This document shows positions 19,178 to 27,293 of a DNA stretch of 64,000 nucleotides, one piece after another. The position numbers were made by a program, and so were the translations under genes. The stretch lies in assembly GCF_035989285.1 (NCBI RefSeq), contig NZ_CP108513.1, positions 4,402,001 through 4,466,000 on the forward strand. Direction: 5' to 3'. This stretch comes from Streptomyces sp. NBC_01235. GTDB lineage: Bacteria; Actinomycetota; Actinomycetes; Streptomycetales; Streptomycetaceae. Position 1 is the first letter of the stretch. The number at the start of each line of letters is the position of its first letter. The notes under the pieces are model-generated. The model worked only from the letters and a program-made list of their open reading frames with translations. It did not search any database and was not told the DNA's origin.

Positions 19178-20557
19178 ATGACCGACCTCGACCTCACCGC
19201 GCTCACCGCGGTACAGCTCCTCGACGGTTACCGCAAGGGCGAGTTCAGCCCCGTGGAGGCGACCCGCGCGACCCTGGAACGGGCCGAGCGGATCCAGCCG
19301 GAGGTGAACGCGTTCGCACGGCTGCTGCCGGAGGAGGCGCTCGCGCGGGCGCGGGCCTCGGAGGAGCGGTGGCGGCGCGGGGAACCGGCGGGGGCGGTGG
19401 ACGGGGTGCCGGTGACGGTCAAGGACATCCTGTTGCTGAAGGGGCATCCGACCCTGAAGGGCTCCAAGTCCATCGGGGTGGACGGCCGTTGGGACGAGGA
19501 CGCCCCCTCCGTCGCCAGGCTGCGCGAGGCCGGCGCGGTGTTCCTGGGGAAGACCACCACGCCCGAGTTCGGCTGGAAGGGCGTGACGGACTCCCCGCTC
19601 ACCGGCGTGACCCGCAACCCGCACGACCCGTCCCGTACGGCGGGCGGTTCCAGCGGCGGGAGCGCGGCCGCCGTGGCGCTCGGCGCGGGGCCGCTGTCGC
19701 TGGGCACGGACGGCGGGGGCAGCGTGCGCATCCCGGCCGCGTTCTGCGGGATCTTCGCGCTGAAACCGACGTACGGCCGGGTGCCGCTGTACCCGGCGAG
19801 CGCCTTCGGCACCCTCGCCCATGTGGGTCCGATGACCCGGGACGCGGCGGACGCGGCACTGTTGCTGGACGTGATCGGCGTGCCGGACTCACGGGACTGG
19901 TCGGCGCTGGGGCCGGCCGGAGGGTCGTTCACGGCGGGGCTCGGCGGGGGTGTGCGGGGGCTGCGGGTGGCGTACTCGCCGTCCCTGGGCGGGCAGGTCG
20001 CGGTGCGGCCAGGGGTCGCGGCGGCGGTGCGGGCGGCCGTGGAGCGGCTGGCAGCGCTCGGCGCGTACGTCGAGGAGGCCGATCCGGACTTCACCGATCC
20101 GGTGGACGCCTTCCACACACTGTGGTTCGCGGGGGCGGCCCGGGTGACGCAGCATCTGCGGGCGGAGCAGCGGAAGTCGCTCGATCCGGGACTGCGGGAG
20201 ATCAGTGCCGTGGGGGCTCGGTTCAGCGCGGTCGAGTACCTGGCCGCGGTGGACGTCCGGATGGAGCTGGGGCGCCGCATGGGGCGGTTCCACGAGGCTT
20301 ACGACCTTCTTCTCACGCCGACGTTGCCGATCACCGCGTTCGAGGCGGGGGTGGAGGTGCCGGAGGGGGCGGGGTACCGGCGGTGGACGGGGTGGACTCC
20401 GTTCACGTATCCGTTCAACCTGACGCAGCAGCCTGCGGCGAGTGTCCCTGTGGGACGTGATGCCGGGGGGCTGCCGGTGGGCCTTCAGATCGTTGCCGCT
20501 CGGCATCGGGACGATTTGGTGCTGCGGGCTGCGCATGCGTTGTGCGGGTGGTTCTAG
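19178..20557 (+). CDS. Amidase-signature-family amidase
   Basis: A 459-aa protein with the full amidase signature: the Lys of VPVTVKD near residue 85, the Ser cis-Ser core in TAGGSSGGSAAAVA, and SLGTDGGGSVRIPAAFCG. These enzymes hydrolyse C-N amide bonds (aryl or aliphatic amides, carbamoyl compounds). The ATG follows GGGAGGG. It is the second gene of a pair with the hydroxyacid dehydrogenase and convergent with the DUF3830 gene, 17 bases away. Confidence 0.9.
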   Translation: MTDLDLTALTAVQLLDGYRKGEFSPVEATRATLERAERIQPEVNAFARLLPEEALARARASEERWRRGEPAGAVDGVPVTVKDILLLKGHPTLKGSKSIGVDGRWDEDAPSVARLREAGAVFLGKTTTPEFGWKGVTDSPLTGVTRNPHDPSRTAGGSSGGSAAAVALGAGPLSLGTDGGGSVRIPAAFCGIFALKPTYGRVPLYPASAFGTLAHVGPMTRDAADAALLLDVIGVPDSRDWSALGPAGGSFTAGLGGGVRGLRVAYSPSLGGQVAVRPGVAAAVRAAVERLAALGAYVEEADPDFTDPVDAFHTLWFAGAARVTQHLRAEQRKSLDPGLREISAVGARFSAVEYLAAVDVRMELGRRMGRFHEAYDLLLTPTLPITAFEAGVEVPEGAGYRRWTGWTPFTYPFNLTQQPAASVPVGRDAGGLPVGLQIVAARHRDDLVLRAAHALCGWF

Positions 20558-20574
20558 CGGGGGCCCTTTTTCGC

Positions 20575-21084
20575 TCAAACGCGGGACCGGATGAAACGTA
20601 GCGTTTCTCCCGCCGCGCCCGTCCTCCACAAGTCGTTGCAGGCCTCCGCCATCTCCTCCAGGCCCTCCACCACCCGGCCCCAGACGATGCCGGGGACCCA
20701 GCCGACGTCGCCGTTCAGGAGCAGGTTGTTGCGCTCGTAGAACAGGGCCAGGTCGACGACCGTCGTGCCGGGGCGGACCTCGCGGTCGTAGCCGTAGGCC
20801 TGGGTGCCGAGTTCCGCTCCCGCGAAGGAGAAATAGCAGAGATCTCCCGGGATGGGGGTAACCGTCGGGTTTTCCAGCGGCGGTTCCGATGTCGCGAAAG
20901 GCGGGAAAAGGGCATAGATCTCGTTACGGGCGTATTTGGCGTGGTAGACGTCTCCGGCGAGCGGAAGGGAATCCCAGACGGCCGCGCAGGTGATCGGCGC
21001 ACGATCGTCGAGCAGCTTTGCCGTGGCGGTGATTCCGCGCTTGACCAGCGAGACTTCGATGAATCGGTCAGCCATGCGTTCCAT
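20575..21084 (-). CDS. DUF3830 family protein (cyclophilin-like fold)
   Basis: A 169-aa protein with RFIEVSLVKRGITATAKLL and LPLAGDVYHAKYARNEIYALF, typical of the DUF3830 family, which is repeatedly found beside Asp/Glu-racemase and amino-acid transporter genes. The biochemical role is unknown. The start is either the ATG at 21082-21084 (GGGTGG upstream) or the in-frame ATG nine bases later. It is divergent from ehuB with 88 bases between them, so a shared regulatory region is likely. Confidence 0.8.
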   Translation of the reverse strand: MERMADRFIEVSLVKRGITATAKLLDDRAPITCAAVWDSLPLAGDVYHAKYARNEIYALFPPFATSEPPLENPTVTPIPGDLCYFSFAGAELGTQAYGYDREVRPGTTVVDLALFYERNNLLLNGDVGWVPGIVWGRVVEGLEEMAEACNDLWRTGAAGETLRFIRSRV

Positions 21085-21172
21085 GGTCCACCCGCGGTCA
21101 AGGGGGCCCTCGGCGGCAACGGGGCCAAAAGTGATCCGCATAGCTCGCATGAAGTCGGGTAGCCGCGCGCCC

Positions 21173-22099
21173 ATGGCTCGACCACACGCACATCGACCAG
21201 GAACCGACCTCGGATCCCACAGAGGGCTCAGCCGCCGCTCACTGCTCGCCGGAGCGGTGTCGCTGAGCGCGGCGGGAAGTCTCGGGACGGCCGGCTGCAG
21301 CCGCGTCCCGGATGACGGAAAGGTGCTGGGAGGCAGCCTCCTGGACACCCTGCGGGATCAGGGATCCGTGAAAATCGGCATCGCCAGCGAGCCACCCTTC
21401 GGGTACGTCGGAGACGACGGGCAGGCCACCGGAGAAGCACCCGCGATCGCGAAGGTGGTCTTCGAAAAGCTCGGTATCGACGAGGTCAAGCCGGTGCCGG
21501 TGGACTTCGGCGCCCTCATACCCGGGCTGAAGGCCCGCCAGTTCGATGTGGTGTCCGCCGGGATGTACATCAATCCTCTCCGGTGCGAACAGGTGATGTT
21601 CGCCGACCCGGACTACCTCATGCTGGACGCCTTCATCGTCAAGAAGGGCAATCCGCACGGCATCAAGACGTATGCGGACGTCAAGAAGAAGGGCCTCAAG
21701 CTCGCCTCCGGCAAGGCCTACGCGCAGATCGACTACGCCAAGGCCGCGGGCATCAGCGACGTCCTGGTCCTGCCGGACCAGGTGGCCGGCCTCGACGCGG
21801 TGGCCCAGGGCAGGGTGGACGCCTTCGCGGGCACCCGCATCACGGTCAAGTCGGCGGTGGCGGGTTCCGGACGCGTGTCGGCGACCGAGCCGTTCCAGCC
21901 CGTGGTGGACGGCAAGCCCGCCTATGGCGCGGGCGGATTCGCCTTCCGGCTGTCCGAGAAGAACTTCCGTGACGCGTTCAACGAGGAACTGCTGAAGCTC
22001 AAGGAGAACGGCTACAAGGAGCTCCTGGAGATCGTCGGTCCCTTCGGCTTCACCAAGGCCGACATGACGGACCTCACGGCGAAGGAGCTGTGCGGCTGA
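21173..22099 (+). CDS. ehuB: ABC transporter substrate-binding lipoprotein, EhuB-like
   Basis: A 308-aa periplasmic-binding-protein type lipoprotein. The N-terminus has a twin-Arg motif (LSRRSLLAG), a hydrophobic stretch and a lipobox ending TAGC, so Tat export and lipidation are expected. The mature part matches family 3 solute-binding proteins (VKIGIASEPPFGY, then DVVSAGMYINPLRCEQVMF). It is closest in arrangement to EhuB of ectoine/hydroxyectoine importers, but amino acids or ureido compounds are equally possible substrates. The start is uncertain (weak RBS). Its stop overlaps the ehuC ATG by one base. Confidence 0.8.
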   Translation: MARPHAHRPGTDLGSHRGLSRRSLLAGAVSLSAAGSLGTAGCSRVPDDGKVLGGSLLDTLRDQGSVKIGIASEPPFGYVGDDGQATGEAPAIAKVVFEKLGIDEVKPVPVDFGALIPGLKARQFDVVSAGMYINPLRCEQVMFADPDYLMLDAFIVKKGNPHGIKTYADVKKKGLKLASGKAYAQIDYAKAAGISDVLVLPDQVAGLDAVAQGRVDAFAGTRITVKSAVAGSGRVSATEPFQPVVDGKPAYGAGGFAFRLSEKNFRDAFNEELLKLKENGYKELLEIVGPFGFTKADMTDLTAKELCG

Positions 22100-22839
22100 T
22101 GATGAGTTCGGAGTTCTTCACCACCTGGTTCCTGCCGGGCATCTGGGTCACCGTCCAGGTGACGGTGTACGCCGCGGCCCTCGGCGCGGCCATCTCGTTC
22201 GGGATCGGCATCGCCCGTAGTTCGCGGTACTGGATCGTCCGCTTCCTCGCCGGGGTCTACTTCGAGGTCTTCCGGGGCATGTCGGCGCTGGTGCTGATGT
22301 TCTGGATGTTCTTCGCGCTGCCCCTCTTCGGCTGGCAGCTGGTGCCCATGTGGGCCGGCGTCAGCGCGCTCGGCCTGACCTACGGCGCCTACGGCTCCGA
22401 GATCGTCCGCGGTTCCCTGGCCGCCGTCACCCCGGCGCAGAAGGAAGCGGGCATCGCGCTCAACTTCACCCGCCTGCAGCGGCTGCGCCTGATCGAACTG
22501 CCCCAGGCGTGGCCCGAGATGGTGCCGCCGTTCAACAACCTGCTGATCGAACTGCTGAAGGGCACCGCCCTGGTCTCGGTCATCACGGTGGCCGACATGA
22601 CGTTCGCCGGCAATCTGCTCCGGCTGGGCACCAACGAGACCACCCCGATCTACACCCTGCTGCTGGTCCTCTACTTCGTTCTCGCCTTCCTCATCACCCG
22701 CGGTATGCGGCTGCTGGAGCGCAGGGCGAAGGCCGGGATCGGGCAGCGGCCGGAGAAGACCGGCTCGATCACCAGGAAGCTCGGCGCCCGCGGCGAGAGC
22801 CTGCAGGCCGGTTCGCAGTCCGCGGGAGGTATGGGATGA
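22099..22839 (+). CDS. ehuC: Polar amino-acid/ectoine ABC transporter permease, EhuC-like
   Basis: A 246-aa HisM-type permease with about five transmembrane segments. The cytoplasmic EAA loop is seen as AGIALNFTRLQRLRLIELPQA. The ATGATG start follows GAAGGAG and overlaps the ehuB stop. It forms the membrane channel with EhuD. The C-terminal 30 residues are polar and probably disordered. Confidence 0.85.
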   Translation: MMSSEFFTTWFLPGIWVTVQVTVYAAALGAAISFGIGIARSSRYWIVRFLAGVYFEVFRGMSALVLMFWMFFALPLFGWQLVPMWAGVSALGLTYGAYGSEIVRGSLAAVTPAQKEAGIALNFTRLQRLRLIELPQAWPEMVPPFNNLLIELLKGTALVSVITVADMTFAGNLLRLGTNETTPIYTLLLVLYFVLAFLITRGMRLLERRAKAGIGQRPEKTGSITRKLGARGESLQAGSQSAGGMG

Positions 22840-23483
22840 GCTGGGACTGGAACGTCGTGGACGACTTCATGCCGCGGTTCTGGGACGGCGTACTCGTCAC
22901 CCTGCAGGCCCTGGCCATCGGCACCCTGATCGCCTTCGCGCTGGGTCTGGTGTGGGCGCTGGCACAGCGGTCCGCGCAGGTCTGGGTGCGCTGGCCGGTC
23001 GTCGCCGTCACGGAGTTCATCCGCAACACACCGCTGCTGGTGCAGCTCTTCTTCCTCTTCTACGTGGTGCCCAACTTCGGCCCGTCGATGTCGCCGCTCA
23101 CCACCGGCATCGTCGGCCTCGGACTGCACTACTCCACCTACACCGCCGAGGTCTACCGCGCGGGCATCGACGGCGTCCCCGCCGGCCAGTGGGAGGCGGC
23201 CACCGCGCTGAGCCTGTCCAAGGGCCGCACCTGGCGGGCGGTGATCCTTCCGCAGGCGATCCGCCGCGTCGTCCCGCCCCTGGGCAACTACGTCGTCGCC
23301 ATGCTCAAGGACTCGCCGATGATCGCGACCATCGGCGCCTTCGACATGCTCGGCGAGGCCCAGGCCTTCAGCAACGAGACCTTCACCACGGAGGCACTCA
23401 CCGTCGTGGGCGTGGCCTTCATCGTCATCGCCTACCCCGCCTCCCTCCTGATCCGAGCCCTGGAGCGACGCCTTGTCCGCTGA
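22836..23483 (+). CDS. ehuD: Polar amino-acid/ectoine ABC transporter permease, EhuD-like
   Basis: A 215-aa second HisM/GlnP-type permease. FIRNTPLLVQLFFLFY is the family signature, and the EAA loop is WEAATALSLSKGRTWRAVILP. The start overlaps the ehuC stop (ATGA) behind a GGGAGG site. Five hydrophobic segments are visible. It is a paralogue of EhuC and the expected second half of the channel. Confidence 0.88.
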   Translation: MSWDWNVVDDFMPRFWDGVLVTLQALAIGTLIAFALGLVWALAQRSAQVWVRWPVVAVTEFIRNTPLLVQLFFLFYVVPNFGPSMSPLTTGIVGLGLHYSTYTAEVYRAGIDGVPAGQWEAATALSLSKGRTWRAVILPQAIRRVVPPLGNYVVAMLKDSPMIATIGAFDMLGEAQAFSNETFTTEALTVVGVAFIVIAYPASLLIRALERRLVR

Positions 23484-24297
23484 CACCAATCCCGCAGAGA
23501 ACACCTCCGCCGTCGCCAATCCGCCGGTGGACGGCAAGGAACTGATCCGCTTCGACAAGGTCACCAAGCGCTTCGGCGACAACACCGTTCTCGACCGGCT
23601 CGACTTCTCCGTCGACTCCGGCAAGCACGTCACGCTGATCGGTCCGTCGGGCTCCGGCAAGACGACGATCCTGCGGCTGCTGATGACCCTGGCCGAGCCC
23701 GACGAGGGCACGATCAAGGTGGGCGGCGACTATCTGACCCACGAGGAGCGGAACGGCAAGCTGGTCCGGGCCGGCGAGAAGCACATCCGCGAGGTCCGCA
23801 AGAACATCGGGATGGTCTTCCAGCAGTTCAACCTCTTCCCGAACATGAAGGTGCTGCGCAACATCACCGAGGCCCCGGTCACCGTTCTCGGCCTGTCCAA
23901 GGACGAGGCAGAACAGCGGGCCCGCGAGCTGCTCGAACTGGTGGGCCTGACCGAGCACGTCGACAAGTACCCGACCCAGCTGTCCGGCGGCCAGCAGCAG
24001 CGGGTGGCGATCGCCCGGGCGCTGGCGATGCGGCCGCAGGTCCTGCTCCTGGACGAGGTGACCTCCGCGCTGGACCCGGAGCTGGTGGCCGGCGTCCTCG
24101 ACGTGCTGCGGGACATCGCCCGCACCACGGACATCACCATGCTCTGCGTGACCCACGAGATGAACTTCGCCCGGGACATCTCGGACCAGGTCCTGATGTT
24201 CGACTCGGGCCGCGTCATCGAGTCGGGCCCGCCGGAGAAGATCTTCAGCGAGCCGGAGCAGGAGCGGACGCGGGAGTTCCTCAGCGCCGTGCTGTGA
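23473..24297 (+). CDS. ehuA: ABC transporter ATP-binding protein, EhuA-like
   Basis: A 274-aa nucleotide-binding subunit. Walker A is GPSGSGKTT, the signature is LSGGQQQR, Walker B is VLLLDEVTSALD, and the switch His is in VTHEMNFARD. It belongs to the polar amino-acid (GlnQ/HisP) class. The TTG at 23473 behind GGAG is the only early start that keeps the N-terminal extension; a GTG at about 23527 is an alternative. It overlaps ehuD by 11 bases and completes the importer. Confidence 0.88.
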   Translation: MSADTNPAENTSAVANPPVDGKELIRFDKVTKRFGDNTVLDRLDFSVDSGKHVTLIGPSGSGKTTILRLLMTLAEPDEGTIKVGGDYLTHEERNGKLVRAGEKHIREVRKNIGMVFQQFNLFPNMKVLRNITEAPVTVLGLSKDEAEQRARELLELVGLTEHVDKYPTQLSGGQQQRVAIARALAMRPQVLLLDEVTSALDPELVAGVLDVLRDIARTTDITMLCVTHEMNFARDISDQVLMFDSGRVIESGPPEKIFSEPEQERTREFLSAVL

Positions 24298-24641
24298 GCT
24301 CGGGGCGCCACGCCGAGTGGCGTCCCGCATCTCCCGTCCGAAACGCCGACTTCCGGAACCTTTGGTGTGAACCGGCCAAGTCTAGGCAGGCGTCCGGCGA
24401 CAAGTTCTACGTCAAGGACCTCCACTCCGACTACGGCCACCACGTGGAGGTGCGCGGACAGGACAACGTGTCCGGCGACGGATACCGCTGCTGGGAGGAC
24501 GGCGGCACGGGCCCCGGATGGCAGGTCTGCGACAGCCTCTGGGACGACATCGCGGAAAACGCCACGGTGCCCTCGGGCGTCAGCGCCTACGAGGGCAGCG
24601 ACCTTCTGTGGAGCGGACCCATCAAGCTCGGCAACGCCTGA
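24294..24641 (+). CDS. Short protein of unknown function, possibly a gene remnant
   Basis: A 115-aa frame starting at a GTG that overlaps the ehuA stop. The second half, with aromatic and acidic residues (KFYVKDLHSDYGHHVEV, then GYRCWEDGGTGPGWQVC), looks genuinely coding; the first 30 residues do not. No domain is recognised. It may be the tail of a lost gene, or a short protein coupled to the transporter. Confidence 0.4.
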   Translation: MSSGRHAEWRPASPVRNADFRNLWCEPAKSRQASGDKFYVKDLHSDYGHHVEVRGQDNVSGDGYRCWEDGGTGPGWQVCDSLWDDIAENATVPSGVSAYEGSDLLWSGPIKLGNA

Positions 24642-24724
24642 CGCAAGCCCGGGGCCCAAGGCTCGCGCCCGGGGCACCGGCCACGCCATTGGCATATGCC
24701 GCTGGAACAATCCCCCTGTCGAGA

Positions 24725-24806
24725 GGGCCGTAATCCCCTCAACGCGCCTCCCCGCAAGCCTTGTGCCGGTTATCGTGGAAGCGGTTCACTGACCGGATTA
24801 CGGCCC
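24725..24806. promoter_or_regulatory. Widely spaced inverted repeat upstream of the IclR gene
   Basis: GGGCCGTAATCC at 24725-24736 and its exact complement GGATTACGGCCC at 24795-24806, 58 bases apart and 42 bases before the IclR GTG. Two matched half-sites of this kind suit binding by an IclR tetramer and autoregulation. Confidence 0.5.
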
Positions 24807-24848
24807 ATACAACAAGCGCAGCCACACACAGCGAGCGCAGGGGGAACC

Positions 24849-25607
24849 GTGGCGCTGAAGCACGAGCCGACCGCGCCGTACCACTCGGCCCAGGAAGCCT
24901 TGCGCGTCCTGGAGACGGTGGCGCGGCACTCCACCGGTGTCACCGACGCCGAACTCACCCGCCAGACCGGCCTCACCGCGGAGCGACTGACCACGCTACT
25001 GCGCATGCTGCGCCGCGAAGGCTACGTCGAGCAGATCGCCGACGGCGCGTACGCCACGGGCGACGCCCTCGCCCGGCTGGGCTCCGCACACCACCGTGAG
25101 CAGGCCCTGCGAGACAAGCTCCAGCACACCCTCGACCGGCTCCGCGACTCCGTCGGCGCCGCCGTCTACATCAGCCGGTACGTGGACGGCGAGGTCACGA
25201 TCACCCAGTACGCCGACGGCCCCGCCACGCCGTCCGTCAACGAGTGGGTCGACTTCCGCTCCTCCGCGCACGCCACCGCACTCGGCAAGAGCCTGCTCGG
25301 CCAGCTCGACCACAACGGCCGGCGCGACCATCTCTCCCGGCACAAGATGGCCCGGCTCACCTCGCGCACCATCACCAGCGACAAGCTGCTGCTCTCCCGT
25401 CTGGAGGCGCAGCCGCCCACGGTCCCGGTGCTCGACCTCCAGGAGTACGCGATCGGCACGGTCTGCGCGGCCGTCCCGATCACCGCAGGATCCACGGCCG
25501 GCTGCCTGGCCCTGTCCCTGCCCGTCGCCCACGCCCACCGCCTCCGCCAGGCCGCCGACGCCCTGAACAGGAACGCGGCACCGGTACTGCTGTCACTCGC
25601 GATCTAG
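24849..25607 (+). CDS. IclR-family transcriptional regulator
   Basis: A 252-aa protein. An N-terminal winged helix (ALRVLETVARHSTGVTDAEL, then GLTAERLTTLLRMLRREGYV) is followed by the IclR effector domain (VYISRYVDGEVTITQYADG, ATALGKSLLGQL and the C-terminal LSLPV). The GTG start follows GCAGGGGGAA. Its place after the ehu operon and the paired inverted repeat in its leader suggest that it senses a metabolite of the imported substrate and controls itself, perhaps also the operon. Confidence 0.88.
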   Translation: MALKHEPTAPYHSAQEALRVLETVARHSTGVTDAELTRQTGLTAERLTTLLRMLRREGYVEQIADGAYATGDALARLGSAHHREQALRDKLQHTLDRLRDSVGAAVYISRYVDGEVTITQYADGPATPSVNEWVDFRSSAHATALGKSLLGQLDHNGRRDHLSRHKMARLTSRTITSDKLLLSRLEAQPPTVPVLDLQEYAIGTVCAAVPITAGSTAGCLALSLPVAHAHRLRQAADALNRNAAPVLLSLAI

Positions 25608-25660
25608 GACCTGCCCGGCCCGCCATGGCCGGCCATGCCGCAGGCGCGGGGTGTGGCACG

Positions 25661-25696
25661 CACACCCCCACAGCCCCAAGGGCGTGGGGGAGCCCC
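25661..25696. repeat. Dispersed palindromic repeat variant
   Basis: CACCCCCACAGCCCCAAG with a complementary GGGCGTGGGGGAGCCCC arm, 24 bases from a second element of the same family. Confidence 0.7.
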
Positions 25697-25720
25697 AGCG
25701 GCGTTGTCGTCACTCGCCGA

Positions 25721-25762
25721 CTCCCCCACTCTCGGCTTCGCTCGAGCGGGAGGCACCCCCAT
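25721..25762. repeat. Streptomyces dispersed palindromic repeat
   Basis: Near-identical to the element at 3029-3069: CTCCCCCACTCTCGG, CTTCGCTCGAG, GGAGGCACCCCCAT. Confidence 0.8.
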
Positions 25763-25819
25763 CTCGTCGAAAGTCCCGTGCCGAGTCTCGTGCGCCCCAC
25801 TCCGGACCCGGCGGTCGCG

Positions 25820-26023
25820 ATGGACCCGGCCGGCATGTCGGTGGAGACCGGGCTCGCGAACGTGGCCACGCTGCAACGGCGGCGCCAGGCGCGGATCCCG
25901 GTTCACGACGAGGAGAGCCTCTTCCTCGACGCTCTGTCCGAGTGCCAGTGGGCGTGCGACGCGACAGGTCCGGCGCCGACGACGCCGGACGGGCCGATCA
26001 AGCCGGACTCGATGCAGGCGTGA
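25820..26023 (+). CDS. Short frame, probable gene remnant
   Basis: A 67-aa frame, MDPAGMSVETGLANVATL at the start and TPDGPIKPDSMQA at the end. Composition is coding-like, but no good ribosome-binding site precedes it and the frame is open upstream through repeat DNA. It could be the 3' end of a gene truncated by repeat insertion. No family is recognised. Confidence 0.3.
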   Translation: MDPAGMSVETGLANVATLQRRRQARIPVHDEESLFLDALSECQWACDATGPAPTTPDGPIKPDSMQA

Positions 26024-26096
26024 CGGCGGCCGACTGCCGAAGACGCCGATTCAGAGGCCGAGGCCGCCGCCCAGGTCCACTGACCCGCGGATCAGC

Positions 26097-26576
26097 TCAC
26101 CCGGAGGACCGCTCCGGTCCTCCGAGGGCCTCGGTCATCATGTCGAGGTCGGCCAGGAGCGCCGTCAGCCGCCGCGCGGGAATGCTTTCGATCATGCGTT
26201 CCTCGATGGCATAGACGGCGCCGCGGGCGGCGTGCAGGCGCTGCCGCCCGGCGGCCGTGAGGTGGATGGGCAGGGCCCGGCCGTGATCGGTGCTGGTCGC
26301 CTGGGTGATCAGGCCGGCGTCCTTGAGGCCGCGCAGGACGATGTTGGCCGACTGCCGGGTGACGAAGGTGCCCCGGGCGAGGTCGGCGTTGGACAGGCCG
26401 GGCTGTTCGTCGAGGAGTTCCAGGCAGGAGTACTGCGGGACGGTGAGGTCGTGCTCACGCAGGGCCTTGTCCATGGCGCCGCGCAGAGCGGTCGAAGCCT
26501 TCTTGAGGCGGTATCCCACGTGCTCGGTGACGTCTTTCGCTGGATGGGGCGGAGGCACGGGCGCACGATCTTCCAT
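26097..26576 (-). CDS. MarR-family transcriptional regulator
   Basis: A 159-aa winged-helix repressor. The recognition region is LSNADLARGTFVTRQSANIVLRGL and the wing contains DHGRALPIHLTAAG. MarR dimers bind short palindromes and release them on ligand binding. Its own ATG lies inside the first of two identical-arm operators (26575-26592), which predicts autorepression. It is divergent from the VOC gene, which is probably its target. Confidence 0.9.
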   Translation of the reverse strand: MEDRAPVPPPHPAKDVTEHVGYRLKKASTALRGAMDKALREHDLTVPQYSCLELLDEQPGLSNADLARGTFVTRQSANIVLRGLKDAGLITQATSTDHGRALPIHLTAAGRQRLHAARGAVYAIEERMIESIPARRLTALLADLDMMTEALGGPERSSG

Positions 26577-26592
26577 GTCAGCATTTTGACAT
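26575..26592. promoter_or_regulatory. MarR operator 1
   Basis: ATGTCA-N6-TGACAT, a perfect 6-bp-arm palindrome overlapping the marR start codon. Confidence 0.8.
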
Positions 26593-26619
26593 GGAAGGGA
26601 CTCTGCGCCTACCTTCTAC

Positions 26620-26637
26620 ATGTCAAAGTCCTGACAT
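26620..26637. promoter_or_regulatory. MarR operator 2
   Basis: A second ATGTCA-N6-TGACAT, centred 45 bases from the first and 34 bases before the VOC start. Confidence 0.8.
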
Positions 26638-26670
26638 CAATGTTCTGGCAGACCACCGCTTGGAGTCACC

Positions 26671-27042
26671 ATGACCGCCACCGTCGAAGGCCCCGATTTC
26701 ATCGCCCTGCAGGTGAGGGACGTGCCGGCCGCGGCCGCCTTCTTCGAGGACAGGCTCGGGCTGCGGCGGGCCCCCGGAGGCCCGGCCCACGCGGTCGTCT
26801 TCGCCACCACCCCGATCCCGTTCGCCGTCCGGGAGCTGCTGCCCGACGTCGACCTGGACGACACCGCACGTCCCGGCCTCGGTGTGGCACTGTGGCTGCG
26901 CACCACCGACGCCCCGGCGCTGCGCGAGCAGCTCGTCGCAGCGGGCACGGAAGACGTCACCGCGCTGCAGGACAGCCCCTTCGGGCCGACGTTCTCCTTC
27001 ACCGGCCCCGAGGGCTACCGGCTCACCGTGCACGGAGGCTGA
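26671..27042 (+). CDS. VOC-superfamily (glyoxalase/bleomycin-resistance-like) protein
   Basis: A 123-aa protein with the VOC beta-alpha-beta-beta-beta pattern: FIALQVRDVPAAAAFFEDRLGL at the start and FSFTGPEGYRLTVH at the end. Members include metal-dependent lyases, dioxygenases and drug-binding proteins. The start is MTATVEGPDF after GGAGTCACC. It lies divergent to MarR behind two operators, so it is likely induced by the MarR ligand, perhaps an electrophile or antibiotic. Confidence 0.85.
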   Translation: MTATVEGPDFIALQVRDVPAAAAFFEDRLGLRRAPGGPAHAVVFATTPIPFAVRELLPDVDLDDTARPGLGVALWLRTTDAPALREQLVAAGTEDVTALQDSPFGPTFSFTGPEGYRLTVHGG

Positions 27043-27219
27043 ATTCGCAAACTCGCGCGCTTCCGACCGGACAGGTTTCGAGGTGCTCGCGGAGCAACTC
27101 GGCGGCGGCCGGATCCAGGCGTACTGATCGCGCCTGCTCCCGGGTGGTCGCAGGCACCCCTGCGGACCAGGTAGTATTTTCTCCGTCGCCGGCCGCCGAA
27201 AGCGGACGGCGGGAGTCAT

Positions 27220-27293
27220 GCGCCGCTAGCTCAGTTGGTTAGAGCAGCTGACTCTTAATCAGCGGGTCCGGGGTTCGAGTCCCTGGCGGCGCA
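27220..27293 (+). tRNA. tRNA-Lys (anticodon CTT), copy 2
   Basis: Identical in all 74 bases to the copies at 11166 and 33232. A TAGTAT -10-like element lies at 27172-27177. The 3' end of the minus-strand ligase gene overlaps it in antisense. Confidence 0.97.

Larger units (their letters stand above)
25608..25819. other. Non-coding patch of dispersed repeats
   Basis: This stretch after the IclR gene holds two palindromic elements (25661-25696 and 25721-25762) and no supported gene. Confidence 0.6.

Noticed and set aside
21173..24297. Proof of ectoine transport
   Set aside because: Names follow resemblance to Ehu proteins. The binding-site residues could not be compared, and ectoine catabolism genes are not present.
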